64,000 bases of DNA from Cordylochernes scorpioides (Eukaryota > Arthropoda > Arachnida > Pseudoscorpiones > Chernetidae), in assembly GCA_030710605.1 (NCBI GenBank), contig CP092880.1:16715826-16779825 (forward strand), in the 5' to 3' direction. Both the position numbers and the translations under genes were made by a program. Under the pieces are notes generated by a model. That model was not told the DNA's origin and made no database searches. It worked only from the letters and a program-made list of their open reading frames with translations. This document shows, in pieces, positions 20,857-34,085 of this stretch. How positions within the stretch are numbered: position 1 is the first letter of the stretch; every line of letters starts with the position of its first letter.

Positions 20857-23592
20857 ATCGACATAATGTTGGGATGTGCAGTCTTGTGTGGATGATTGTA
20901 TCACCAATACCCCATGATAGACATAAAGTAGCTGATAAGATCAACATTGAAGAATGATAAAGCACAATTTGGATAATAGATTATAATAAAAGAAAATAAG
21001 ACAATAAAGGTCTTATTTAGGTTAATTTAGGTCTTATTTTCTTTTATTTTAACATTGAAGAAGGAATAATGTGACAACCACCATACATCAACATGATGTT
21101 GGGATGTGCAGTCTTGTGTGAATGATTATATCACCAAATCACCATCATACACATAGTGTAGCTGATAAGATCAACACTGAAGAAGGAATAATGTGATAAC
21201 CACCATACATCGATATGATGTTGGGATGTGCAGTTTTGTGTGGTGATTGTATCACATATACCCCATGATAGACATAGAGTAACTGATAAGATCAACACTA
21301 AAGAAGCAATAATGTGACAACCACCATACATCGAAATGATGTTGGGATGTGCAGTATTGTGTGAATGAATGTATGACCAATACCCCATGATAGACATATA
21401 GTAGCTGAATAGATCAACACTGAAGAAGAAATAATGTGACAACCACCATACATCGATATGATGTGCAGTTTTGTGTGGATGATTGCATCACCAATACCCC
21501 ATGATAGACATAGAGTAGCTGATAAGATTAACACTGAAAAAGGAATAATGTGATAACCACCATACATCGATATGATGTTGGGATGTGCAGTTTTGTGTGG
21601 AAGATTGTATCACCAATTCCCCATAATAGACATAGAGTATCTGATAAGATCAACACTGAAGAAGGAATAATGTGACAACCCCATACATCGACATGATGTT
21701 GGATGTGCAGTCTTGTGTGGATGATTGTATCACCAATACCCCATGATAGACATAGAGTAGCTGATAAGATCAATACTGAAGAAAGAATAATGTGATAACA
21801 CCCACTATATCGACATAATGTTGGATGTGCAGTCTTGTGTGATGATTGTATCACCAATACACCATGATAGACATAGAGTAGTTGATAAGATCAATACTGA
21901 AGAAGGAATAATAGGACAACCAACATACATCGACATGATTTTGGATGTGCAGTCTTGTGTGGATGATTGTATCACCAATACCCCATGATAGACATAGAGT
22001 AACTGATAATATCAACACTGAAGAAGAAATAATGTGACAAACACCATACATCAACATGATGTTGGGATGTGCAGACTTGTGTGGATGATATATCACCAAA
22101 TCACCATCATACACATAGAGTAGCTGATAAGATCAACACTGAAAAAGGAATAATGTGACATCCACCATACATCGACATGATGTTGGGATGTGCAGTCTTG
22201 TGTGGATGATTGTATCACCAATACCCCATCATAGACATAGAGTAGCTAATAAGATCAACACTGAAGAAGGAATAATGTGACAACCACCATACATCGACTT
22301 GATGTTGGGATGTGCAGTCTTGTGTGGATGATTGTATCACCAACACCCCATGATAGACATAAAGTAACTGATAAAACCAACACTGAAGAAGGAATAATGT
22401 GATAACCACTATATATCGACATGATGTTGGGATGTGCAGTATTGTGTGAATGAATGTATGACCAATACCCCATGATAGATATAAGTAGCTGATAAGATCA
22501 ACACTGAAAAAGAAATAATGTGACAACCACCATACATCGATATGATGTTGGGATGTGCAGTTTTGTGTGGATGATTGTATCACCTATACCCCATGATAGA
22601 CATAAAGTAACTGATAAGATCAACACTGAAGAAGGAATAATGTGATAACCACCATACATCGATATGATGTTGGGATGTGCAGTTTTGTGTGATGATTGTA
22701 TCACCTATACCCCATGATAGACATAAAGTAACTGATAAGATCAACACTGAAGAAGGAATAATGTGATAACCACCATACATCGATATGATGTTGGGATGTG
22801 CAGTTTTGTGTGGAAGATTGTATCACCAATTCCCCATGATAGACATAGAGTAACTGACAAGATCAACACTGAAGAAGCAATAATGTGACAACCACCATAC
22901 ATCGACATGATGTTGGGATGTGCAGTCTTGTGTGGATGATTGTATCACCAATACCCCATGATAGACATTGAGTAGCTAATAAGATCAACACTGAAGTAGA
23001 AATAATGTGACAACCACCATACATCGATATGATGTTGGGATGTGCAGTTTTGTGTGGATGATTGTATCACCTATACCCCATGATAGACATTTAATAGCTG
23101 ATAAGACCAACACTAAAGAAGGAATAATGTGACAACCGCCATATATCGACATGATATTGGAGTGCGGTCTTGTGCGGATAATTGTATCACCAATACCCCA
23201 TGATAGACATAGAGTAACTGATAAGATCATTACTAAAGAAGGAATAATGTGAAAACCACCATACATCGACATGGTGTTGGTATGTGCAGTCTTGTGTGTA
23301 TGATTGTATCACCAATACCCTACGATAAACATAGAGTAGCTGATAAGATCAACACTGAAGAAGGAATAATGTGAAAACCCAATACATCGACATGATGTTG
23401 AGATGTGCAGTCTTGTGTGGATGATTGTATCACCAATACCCCATGAAAGACGTAGAGTAGCTGATAAATTCAACACTGAAGAAGGAATAATGTGACAACC
23501 ACCATACATTGACATGATGTTGGGATATGCAGTCTTGTGCGAATGATTGTATCACCAATACCCCATGATAGACATAGAGTAGCTGATAAGTC
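20857..23592. repeat. 122-bp satellite, right block
   Basis: About 21-22 further units, the first continuing the one broken at 16421. Units differ by point changes and small indels. A 96-bp AT-rich insertion interrupts at 20955-21050. The array ends at GTAGCTGATAAG, followed by unrelated GC-richer DNA. Confidence 0.9.
20955..21050. mobile_element. 96-bp insertion with 12-bp direct repeats
   Basis: AACATTGAAGAA occurs on both sides (20943-20954 and 21051-21062). The insert holds an internal inverted repeat, AAAAGAAAATAAGAC with GTCTTATTTTCTTTT. It could be a tiny mobile element or a local duplication. Confidence 0.55.
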
Positions 23593-23959
23593 CCTTACTT
23601 GTGCTGCTTCTCCCATCCGCCACATAGAGGTGGATTTCTGGGCAGGCTAAAGATGGATAAGTCTACCATTGGATCAACGGTATAAGGGTCTGGAAGACAA
23701 GGAGAAATAACCGCATTATTCCCTCCTACCAAAATCCCCAATGATGGAACAACACTGAACCCCTAGACAATATTGCCATAAGCAGGCCGCAACTATATAG
23801 ATAAAAGATTCTGATTGAATAGATACATCAGTCGTAAGACCGATTCAACTGAAATAACAACTATAAATTATTAAGGTTTGGATAAAATCTTACAAATTAA
23901 CTGAGTATTGTGTATATCACGTGTAAGTTACAAGATCCTTGTTGCCACTGTTTGAGAAC

Positions 23960-24331
23960 CTAATTCTTGACCTCACACCCTTTTCGAGCAGTTCGTTTGA
24001 AAGAGGAATATAGTTGAGAAATTTCTCCCCCTTGCATCTTGAAGTCCACGTGGCGGCACTCAAATGGCATCGCCACGTCTAAAATGGTGACCTTCTCCTC
24101 TGTCACTACTATATCAGGTCGAAGGTTTAAGGAGACTTCAGGGACTTTCTGATGGTTGAACGTTCGTTCCTGTAACCCCGTGGCCTTTTTAGTCATTCTA
24201 CAATGTAGCGGTTCCTCTTGTTGAAGGCGACAGAGAACTTGCGACAGTGTTGTGGAACGTGGGGAAGAGTTTGGTCTGCTTGACCGTATGCTCTGCATCG
24301 TTTGTCGTCGTGTTAAAATCTCTTGGCTCAA
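23960..24331 (-). pseudogene. C-terminus of an R2/NeSL-type LINE protein
   Basis: This 123-residue minus-strand frame contains LRPDIVV, about ten residues, then ILDVAMPFE. That pattern (RPD, then a D inside a hydrophobic strand, then PFE) is typical of the restriction-like endonuclease at the C-terminus of R2/NeSL/CRE-group LINEs, which cut target DNA. The rest of the protein upstream (RT) is not recognisable as one frame. The exact clade is open. Confidence 0.6.
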
Positions 24332-24407
24332 TTTAATAAGAGAACTTCAGTCTCTCCTTGGTCGATGAACGGAGACAGAGCGAAGTGTATGTATCTCCCA
24401 TTACAAA

Positions 24408-24548
24408 ATTCATAAGACGTTTTAACTCATTTTATTCGTCTTATTAAAGGAAGCTTTCAGGTAAGTACTTCTTCAGTTGAAGAAAGGCTTGTCCGTAAGC
24501 TTCCTTTAATCATGTGAATAAAATGAGTTGAGCCGTCTTAAGAATTTT
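24408..24548. repeat. Foldback hairpin, arms about 45 bp
   Basis: ACTCATTTTATTCGTCTTAT plus TAAAGGAAGCTT pairs with AAGCTTCCTTTAATCATG plus TGAATAAAATGAGT. The loop is about 35 bp. Confidence 0.75.
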
Positions 24549-25356
24549 TGTAAATTATCGTAATACGCATTCCTGTAATGATGAATATCTCTCACTGTTG
24601 ATGAAGCCGTTGAAAGACTTGTTCCCGTAGGTGAATTAGAAAACTTTTCCCCGATTATGTTTTTCATATTGGAATCTTTAAGAGTCTGCTGAAGTCTTGC
24701 CATGACTTAGCTGTTGGCGACTGCAGAGAATCTATTTATTGTGTTCAGTTTCTTGCCGATTGTGGAAGTCCCCAATGGTAAGATTGTGCACCCATTAGAG
24801 AAGACGATTCGTTTTGAAAGGCCTCAGGAAGCGTTTCTGGCGTCACTTCAGATTGAGGTGATGTCTCAACCATCTCTGGCAAAGATTTCAAGTTTCACTG
24901 ACAGACACCCTGCTATATCTTCTTTCATTGCAGGCCGTTCCTGCTTCCTCTCCACAACTATTTTGTGAAATTTTTGGCGAATGCGGAGGTTTCAGAATCT
25001 GGGTTCATGAGGACATCTCGGAAGGCATGTTGGATATTGGCTAAATCGGTCCAGTCACCTAAAGGCACATTACGATTCCGCCTATAAAGGAGGGAATAAA
25101 GGGTAACTCATTGCTGGCCCGCTGGGGCAGTTTGAGCTAGTTCTTTCCTAGACTCATGATCAGTAGGTCGACCTCCCTGAATGAAGTCTTTCTGCAACCG
25201 GGAAACTCCGAAGAAATAATTCTAACCTTGGGTAGCTGAAGGTCTTGGTAGCGTCGAACTTCTGCAAAGAGCTAGAAGGACTGTTGTGGATCTTTTCCAT
25301 AACTTCCATGATGATCCTGATGTCTTCATTTAGTATTCTTTGTTTTGCTGTACAAA

Positions 25357-28300
25357 GTGTACTTGGTTTGATTGAAATTATTTGGTTTGATTTGAAGTGG
25401 ACTTGGTAGATTTGAAGGGGACATGGTCGATTTTAGAATGGACTTGGTAGATTTGAAGTGGTCTTGGTTGAATTGAGTGGACTTGGTTGAATTGAGTGGA
25501 CTTGGTTGAATTGTAGTGGACTTGGTTGAATTGAAACGGACTTGGTAGAATTGAAGTGGCCTTGGTTGAATTGTAGTGGAATTGGTTGAATTGAGTGGAC
25601 TTGGTTGAAATGAAGTGGACTTGGTTTGATTGAAGTGGACTTGGTTGATTGAAGTTGGACTTGGTAGTATTGAAGTGGACATGGTTTGATTGAAGTAGAC
25701 TTGGTAGCATTGAAGTGGACTTGGTTGAATTGAAGTGGACTTGGTTGAATTGAAGTGGACTTGGTTGAATTGAGTGGCCTTGGTAGAATTGAAGTGGACC
25801 TTGGTTGTATTGTAAGAGGACTTGGTTGAATTGAAGTGGACTTGGTTGAATTGAAGAGGACTTGGTTGAATTTGAAGTGACTTGGTTTGATTGAAGTGGA
25901 CTTGGTAGATTTGGAGTGGCCTTGTAAGTTTTGAAGTGTACTTGGTAGAATTGAAGTGGAACCTCAGTAGAATTGAAGTGGACTTGGTTGAATTGAAATG
26001 GACTTGGTTGAATTGAAATGGACTTGGTTGAATTGAAGTGGATTTGGTTGAATTGTAGTGGACTTGGTTGAATTGTAGTGGACTTGGTAGTATTGAAGTA
26101 GCCTTGGTAGAATTGAAGTGGACTTGGTTGAATTGAAATGGACTTGGTTGAATTGAAGTGGACTTGGTTGAATTGTAGTGGACTTGGTTGAATTGAGTGG
26201 ACTTGGTTGAATTGAAGTGGACTTGGCTGAATTGAAGTGGACTTGGTTTGATTGAAGAGGCCTTGGTAGATTTGGAGTGGCCTTGGAAGTTTTGAAGTGT
26301 ACTTGGTAGTATTGAAGTGGGGACTCAGTAGAATTGAAGTGGACTTGGTTGAATTGAAATGGACTTGGTTGAATTGAAGTGTACTTGGTAGTATTGAAGT
26401 GGACTCAGTAGAATTGAAGTGGACTTGGTAGTAGTGAAGTAGCCTTGGTAGAATTGAAGTGGACTTGGCTGAATTGAATTGGACTTAGTTTGATTGAAGT
26501 AGACTTGGTAGAATTGAAGTGGACTTGGTTGAATTGAAGTGGACTTGGTTGAATTGAAGTGGCCTTGGTAGAATTGAAGTGGACTTGGTTGAATTGAAGA
26601 GGACTTGGTTGAATTGAAGTGGACTTGGTTGAATTGAGTGGACTTGGTTGAATTGAAGTGGACTTGGCTGAATTGAAGTGGACTTGGTTTGATTGAAGTG
26701 GCCTTGGTAGAATTGAAGTAGACTTAGTAGATTTGAAATGGACTTGGTTGAATTGAAGTGGACTTGGTTGAATTGTAGTGGACTTGGTTGAATTGAAGTG
26801 GACTTGGTTGAATTGTAGTGGACTTGGTTGAATTGAAGTGGTCTTGGCTGAATTGAAGTGGACTTGGTAGATTTGAAGTGGACTTGGTTGAATTGAAGTG
26901 AACTTGGTTTGATTGGAGTGGACTCGGTAGATTTGGAGTGGACTTGGAAATTTTGAAATTGACTTGGTAGTATTGAAGTGGCCTTAGTAGAATTGAAGTG
27001 GTCTTGGTTGAATTGAAATGGACTTGGTTGAATAGAAGTGGACTTGGTAGAATTGAAGTGGACTTGGTTGAATTGAAATGGACTTGGTTGAATTGAAGAG
27101 GACTTGGTTGAATTGAAGTGGACTTGGTTGAATTGAAGAGGACTTGATTGAAGTGGACTTGGTTTGATTGAAGTGGACTTGGTAGATTTGGAGTGGACTT
27201 GGAAGTTTTGAAGTGTACTTGGTAGTATTGAAGTGGACTCAGTAGAATTGAAGTGGACTTGGTTGAATTGAAGTGGACTTGGTTGAATTGAAGAGGACTT
27301 GGTTGACTTGAAGTGGACTTGGTTGAATTGAAGAGGACTTGGTTGAATTGAAGTGGACTTGGTTTGATTGAAGTGGCCTTGGTAGATTTGGAGTGGCCTC
27401 GGAAGTTTTGAAGTGTACTTGGTAGTATTGAAGTGGGGGGACTCAGTAGAATTGAAGTGGACTTGGTTGAATTGAAATGGACTTGGTTGAATTGAAATGG
27501 ACTTGGTTGAATTGAAGTGGACTTGGTTGAATTGTAGTGGACTTGGATGAATTGAAGTGGACTTGGTTGAATTGTAGTGGACTTGGTTGAATTGAAGTGG
27601 ACTTGGCTGAATTGAAGTGGACTTGGTAGATTTGAAGTGGACTTGGTTGAATTGAAGTGACTTGGTTTGATTGAAGTGGACTTGGTTTGATTGAAGTGGA
27701 CTTGGTAGATTTGGAGTGGACTTGGAAGTTTTGAAGTGTACTTGGTAGTATTGAAGTGGACTCAGTAGAATTGAAGAGGACTTGTTGAATTGAAGTGGAC
27801 TTGGTTGAATTGAAGTGGACTTGGTAGAATTGAAGTGGACTTGGTTGAATTGAAGATGGACTTGGTTGAATTGAAGTGGACTTGGTTGAATTGAAGTGGA
27901 CTTGGTTGAATTGAAGTGGACTTGGTAGAATTGAAGTGGACTTGGTTGAATTGAAGTGGACTTGGTTGAAATGAAGTGGACTTGGTTTGATTGAAGTGGA
28001 CTTGGTAGATGAAGTTGACCTTGGTAGATTTGAAGGGACTTGGTAGAATTGAAGATGGACTTGGTAGTATTGAAGTGGACATGGTTGATTGAAGTAGACA
28101 TTGGTAGAATTGAAGTGGACTTGGTTGAATTGAAGTGGACTTGTTGAATTGAAAGTGGACTTGGTTGAATTGAAGTGGCCTTGGTAGAATTGAAGTGGAC
28201 TTGGTTGTATTGAAGAGGACTTGGTTGAATGAAGTGGACTTGGTTGATTGAAGAGGACTTGTTGAATTGAAGTGGACTTGGTTTGATTGAAGTGGACTTG

Positions 28301-31300
28301 GTAGATTTGGAAGTGGCCTTGTAAGTTAGAAGTGTACTTGGTAGTATTGAAGTGGACTCCGTAGAATTGAAGTGGACTTGGTTGAATTGAAAGTGGACTT
28401 GGTTGAATTGAAATGGATCTTGGTAGAATTGAAGTGGATTGGTTGAATTGTAGTGGACTTGGTTGAATTGTAGTGGACTTGGTAGTATAGAAGTAGCCTT
28501 GGTAGAATTGAAGTGGACTTGGTTTGAATTGATATGGACTTGGTTGAATTGAAGTGACTTGGTTGAATTGTAGTGGACTTGGTTGAATTGAGTGGACTTG
28601 GTTGAATTGAAGTGGACTTGGCTGAATTGAAGTGGACTTGGTTTGAGTTGAAGAGGCCTTGGTAGATTTGGAGTGGCCTTGAAGTTTTGACGTGTACTTG
28701 GTAGTATTGAAGTGGGGACTCAGTAGAATTGAAGTGGACTTGTTTGAATTGAAATGGACTTGGTTGAATTGAAGTGTACTTGGTAGTATTTGAAGTGGAC
28801 TCAGTAGAATTGAAGTGGACTTGGTAGTAGTGAGTTGCCTTGGTAGAATTGAAGTGGACTTGGCTGAAATTGAATTGGACTTAGTTTGATTGAAGTAGAC
28901 TTGGTAGAATTGGAAGTGGACTTGGTTGAATTGAGAGTGGACTTGGTTGAATTGAAGTGGCCTTGGTAGAATTTAAGTGGACTTGGTTGAATTGAAGAGG
29001 ACTTGGTTGAATTGAAGTGGACTTGGTTGAATTGAGTGGACTTGGTTGAATTGAAGTGGACTTGGCTGAATTGAAGTGGACTTGGTTTATTGAAGTGGCC
29101 TTGGTAGAATTGAAGTAGACTTGTAGATTTGAATGGACTTGGTTGAATTGAAGTGGACTTGGTTGAATTGTAGTGGACTTGGTTGAATTGAAGTGGACTT
29201 GGTTGAATTGAAGTGGACTTGGTTGAATTGAAGTGGACTTGGCTGAATTGAAGTGGACTTGGTAGATTTGAAGTGGACTTGGTTGAATTGAAGTGGACTT
29301 GGTTGAATTGTAGTGGACTGGTTGAATTGTAGTGGACTTGTTGAATTTGAAATGGACTTGTAGTATTGAAGTGCCTTAGTAGAATTGAAGTGGACTTGGT
29401 TGAATGAAGTGGACTTGGTTGAATAGAAGTGGACTTGGTAGAATGAAGTGGACTTGGTTGAATTGAATGGACTTGGTTGAATTGAAGTGGACTTGGTTGA
29501 ATTGAAGTGGACTTGTTGAATTGAAGGGACTTTGATTGAAGTTGACTTGGTTTGATTGAAGTGGACTTGGTAGATTTGGAGTGGGACTTGGAAGTTTTGA
29601 AGTGTACTTGGTAGTATTGAAGTTGGACTCTGTAGAATTGAGATGAGACTTGGTTGAATTGAAGTGGACTTGGTTGAGATTGAAGAGGACTTGGTTGACC
29701 TTGAAGTGGACTTGGTTGAATTGAAGAGGACATGGTTGAATTGAAGTGGCCTTGGTTTGATTGAAGTGAGCCTTGGTAGATTTGGAGAGTGGCCTCGAAG
29801 TTTTGAGTGTACTTGGTAGTATTGAAGTGGGGGGACTCAGTTGAAGAATTGTAAGTGGACTTGGTGAATAGAAATGGACTTGGTTGAATTGAAATGGACT
29901 TTGGTTTGAATTGAAGTGGACTTGGTTGGAATTGTAGTGGACCTTGGTTGAATTGAAGTGGACTTGGTTGAATTGTAGTGGACTTTGTTGAATTGAAGTG
30001 GACTTGGCTGAATTGAAGTGGACTTGGTAGATTTGAAGTGGAATTGGTTGAATTGAAGTGAACTTGGTTTGATTGAAATGGACTTGGTTTGATTGAAGTG
30101 GACTTGGTAGATTTGGAGTGGATTGGAAGTTTTGAGTGTACTTGGTAGTATTGAAGTGGACTCAGTAGAATTGAAGTGGACTTGGTTGAATGAAGTGGAC
30201 TTGGTTGAATTGAAGTGGACTTGGTAGAATTGAAGTAGACTTGGTTGAATTGAAATGGACTTGGTTGAATTGAAGTGGACTTGGTTGAATTGAAGTGGAC
30301 TTGGTTGAATTGAAGAGGACTTGGTTGAATTGAAGTGGACTTGGTTTGATTGAAGTGGACTTGGTAGATTTGGAGTGGACTTGGAAGTTTTGAAGTGTAC
30401 TTGGTAGTATTGAAGTGGGGGGGACTCAGTAGAATTGAAGTGGCCTTGGTTGAATTGAAATGGACTTGGTTGAATTGAAATGGACTTGGTTGAATTGAAG
30501 TGGACTTGGTTGAATTGTAGTGAACTTGGTTGAATTGTAGTGGACTTGGTAGTATTGAAGTAGCCTTGGTAGAATTGAAGTGGACTTGGTTGAATTGAAA
30601 TGGACTTGGTTGAATTGAAGTGGACTTGGTTGAATTGTAGTGGACTTGGTTGAATTTGAGTGGACTTGGTTGAATTGAAGTGAGCTTGGCTGAATTGAAG
30701 TGGACTTGGTTTGATTGAAGTGGGCTTGGTAGAATTGAAGTAGACTTGGTAGATTTGAAATGCACTTGGTTGAATTGAAGTGGACTTGGTTGAATTGTAG
30801 TGGACTTGGTTGAATTGAAGTGGACTTGGTTGAATTGTAGTGGACTTGGTTGAATTGAAGTGGACTTGGCTGAATTGAAGTGGACTTGGTAGATTTGAAG
30901 TGGACTTGGTTGAATTGAAGTGAACTTGGTTTGATTGAAGTGGCTCGGTAGATTTGGAGTGGACTTGGAAGTTTTGAAATTGACTTGGTAGTATTGAAGT
31001 GGACTTAGTAGAATTGAAATGGACTGGGTTGAATTGAAATGGACTTGGTTGAATTGAAGTGGACTTGGTAGAATTGAAGTGGACTTAGTTGAATTGAAGT
31101 GGAATTGGTAGAATTGAAATGGACTTGGTTGAATTGAAGTGGACTTGGTTGAATTGAAGTGGACTTGGTTTGATTGAAGTGGCCTTTGTAGAATTGAAAT
31201 GGACTTGGTTGAAATGAAGTGGACTTGGTTGAATTGAAGTGGCCTTGGTAGAATTGAAGTGGACTTGGTTGAATTGAAGTGGACTTGGTTGAATTGAGTG

Positions 31301-32752
31301 GACTTGGTTGAATTGAAGTGGACTTGGCTGAATTGAAGTGGACTTGGTTTGATTGAAGTGGCCTTGGTAGAATTGGAGTAGACTTGGTAGATTTGAAATG
31401 GACTTGGTTGAATTGAAGTGGACTTGGTTGAATTGTAGTGGACTTGGTTGAATTTAAATGGACTTGGTTGAATTGTAGTGGACTTGGTTGAATTGAAGTG
31501 GACTTGGCTGATTTGAAGTGGGCTTGGTAGATTTGAAGTGGACTTGGTTGAATTGAAGTGAACTTGGTTAGATTGAAGTGGACTCGTTAGATTTGGAGTG
31601 GACTTGGAAGTTCTGAAATTGACTTGGTAGTATTGAAGTGGACTGAGTAGAATTGAAGTGGACTTGGTTGAATTGAAATGGACTTGGTTGAATTGAAGTG
31701 GACTTGGTAGAATTGAAGGGGACTTGGTTGAATTGAAGTGGCCTGGTTGAATTGAAGAGGACTTGGTTGAATTGAAGTGGGCTTGGTTGAATTGAAGAGG
31801 ACTTGGTTGAATTGAAGTGGACTTGGTTTGATTGAAGTGGCCTTGGTAGATTTGGAGTGGACTTGGAAGTTTGAAGTGTACTTGGTAGTATTGAAGTGGA
31901 CTCAGTAGAATTGAAGTGACTTGGTTGAATTGTAGTGGACTTGGTTGAATTGAAGTGGACTTGGTAGAATTGAAGTCGACTTGGTAGAATTGAAGTGAAC
32001 TTGGTTGAATTGAAGTGGACTTGGCTGAATTGAAGTGGACTTGGTAGATTTGAAGTGGACTTGGTTGAATTGTAGTGGACTTGGTTGAATTGTAGTGGAC
32101 TTGATTGAATTGGAGTGGACTTGGTAGAATTGAAGTGAACTTGGTAGAATTGAAGTGGACTTGGTTGAGTTGTAGTGGACTTGGTTGAATTGAAATGGTT
32201 TTGTTGAATTTTGAAGTGGACTTGGTTTGATTGAAGTGGACTTGTTAAAATTGAAATGGACTGGTTGAATTGTAGTGGACTTGGTTGAATTGAAGTGGAC
32301 TTGGTTGAATTGTAGTGGACTTGGTTGAATTGAAGTGGACTTGGTTGAATTGAAGTGGACTTGGTTGAATTGAAATTGACTTGGTTGAATTGAAATGGAC
32401 TTGGTTGAATTGAAGTGGACTTGGTTGAATTGTAGTTGACTTGGTTGAATTGAAGTGGCCTTGGTTGAATTGTAGTGGACTTGGGATAATTGAAGTGGAC
32501 TTGGTTGAATTGAAGTGGACTTGGTTGAATTGTAGTAGACTTGGTAGCATTGAAGTGGACTTGGTTTGATTGAAGTAGACTTGGTAGAATTGAAGTGGAC
32601 TTGGTTGAATTATAGTTGACTTGGTTGAATTGAAGTGGACTTGGTTGAATTGAAGAGGACTTTGTTGAATTGAAGTGGACTTGTTTGAATTGTAGTGGAC
32701 TTGGTTGAATTGAAGTGGACTTGGTTTGATTGAAGTAGACTTGGTAGATTTG
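25357..32752. repeat. 20-bp minisatellite A, about 370 units
   Basis: The unit is TTGAATTGAAGTGGACTTGG with point variants (GAATTGTAG, GATTTGGAG, GAAGTTTTGAAG). Variant units recur in a fixed order, giving higher-order blocks of several hundred bases. Because 20 is not a multiple of 3 and the minus-strand unit has no stop, all three minus frames stay open for long stretches and give one 20-residue peptide repeat. These frames (up to 654 residues) are not called as genes. Confidence 0.95.
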
Positions 32753-34085
32753 AGTCAGGTTGTGGCAGGCTATGTTTGGTTGAGGCAGGCTATGTTTGTT
32801 TAAAGTGGGCTATGTCTGGTTGAGGCAGGCTATGTTTGGTTGAGGTAGGCTATGTTTGGTTTAGTTAGGCTTTTTGGTTGAGGTAGGCTATGCTTATTTG
32901 AGGTAGGCTATGTCTGGTTAGGTAGGCTATTTCTGTTTGGGGTAGGTTATGTTTGCTTGAGGTAGGCTATGTTTGCTTGAGGGAGGCTATGTTTGGTTGA
33001 GGTAGGATATGTCTAGTGTAGTTATGCTATGTTTTTGTTGAGGTAGGCTATGTCTCGTTGAAATAGGCTATGTTTGGTGAGGTTGGCTATGTTTGGTTGA
33101 GGTACCCTATGTCTGGTTGAGGTAGGCTATGTCGGGTTGAGGCAGGCTATGTTTAGTTTAGGCAGTCTATGTCGGGTTGAGGTAGGCTATTCTTGGTAGA
33201 AGTGGGCTATGTGTGGTTGAGGCAGGATATGTTTGTTTGAGGTAGGCTATGTCGGGTTGAGGCAGGCTATGTTTGGTTTAAGTGGGCTATGTATGGTTGA
33301 GGTAGGCTATGTCGAGTTGAGGTAGGCTATGTTTGGTTGAAGTAGGGTATGTTTGGCTGAGGTCTGCTATTTTTGGTTGTGGAAGGCTATGTTTGGTCGA
33401 AGTTGGCTATGTTAGGTTGTGGTAGAATATGTTTGGTTGAGGTAGGCTATGTTTGGTTGAAGTAGGCTATGTTTGGTTGAGGTCGCTATGTTTGGTTGAG
33501 GTAGGCTATGTTTGGTTAAAGTGTGCTATGTCTGGTTGAGGTGGGCTATGTCTGGTTTAGGTAGTCTATGTTTGGTTGAGGAGGGCTATATTTGGTTGGG
33601 GTAGGCTATGTTTGGTTGAGATAGGCAATGTCTGGTTGGGGTAGGCTATGTTTGGTTGAGGTGGGCTATATTTGGGTGGGGAAGGCTATGTTTGGCTGAG
33701 GTCTGCTATTTTTGGTTGTGGAAGGCTATGTTTGGTTGTGGAAGGCTATGTTTGGTTGAAGTTGGCTATGTTTGGTTGAGGTAGGCTATGTTTGGTTGAG
33801 GTACGCTATGTCTGGTGAGGTAGGCTATGTCGGGTTGAGGTAGGCTATGTTTGGTTGAAGTAGGCTATGTTTGGTTTAGGTGGGTTATGTCTGGTTTAGG
33901 TAGGCTCTGTTTGGTTGAGGAGGGCTAAATCTGGTTGAGGTGGGCTATGTCCTGGTTGAGGTGGACTGTGTCTGGTTGAGGTAGGCTATGTTTGGTTGAG
34001 GTGGGCTATATTGGTGGTATGGTGGGGAAGGCTATGTTTGGTTGTGGTAGGCTATGTTTAGTTGAGGTAGGCTATGTCGGGACGA
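32753..34085. repeat. 20-bp minisatellite B, about 66 units
   Basis: The unit is TTGAGGTAGGCTATGTTTGG with variants (GGTTTAG, GTCGGGTTGAG). It directly follows minisatellite A, has the same period and shares TTGGTTGA at the unit boundary. It ends at GTCGGGACGACATAGAC. Confidence 0.95.

Larger units (their letters stand above)
23593..25330 (-). mobile_element. Remains of a LINE with restriction-like endonuclease
   Basis: This stretch is clearly different from the satellite on its left and the minisatellite on its right. The minus strand carries the C-terminal coding piece at 23960-24331 and further short coding-like pieces up to about 25320 (for example 24506-24703), all broken. 23593-23945 may be the 3' UTR. 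A foldback at 24408-24548 interrupts it. Confidence 0.5.

Noticed and set aside
21131-23515. Many minus-strand frames of 66-123 residues with repeated SWGIGDTI-type peptides
   Set aside because: They are translations of the 122-bp satellite, broken at random by indels.
26485-30765. Long minus-strand frames of 538 and 654 residues with a 20-residue peptide repeat
   Set aside because: They follow from a stop-free 20-bp minisatellite: all minus frames read the same peptide, and frame changes come from indels in the array. There is no start context or domain.
25357-34085. CRISPR-like regular repeats
   Set aside because: The arrays are continuous tandem repeats without unique spacers, in an animal genome.
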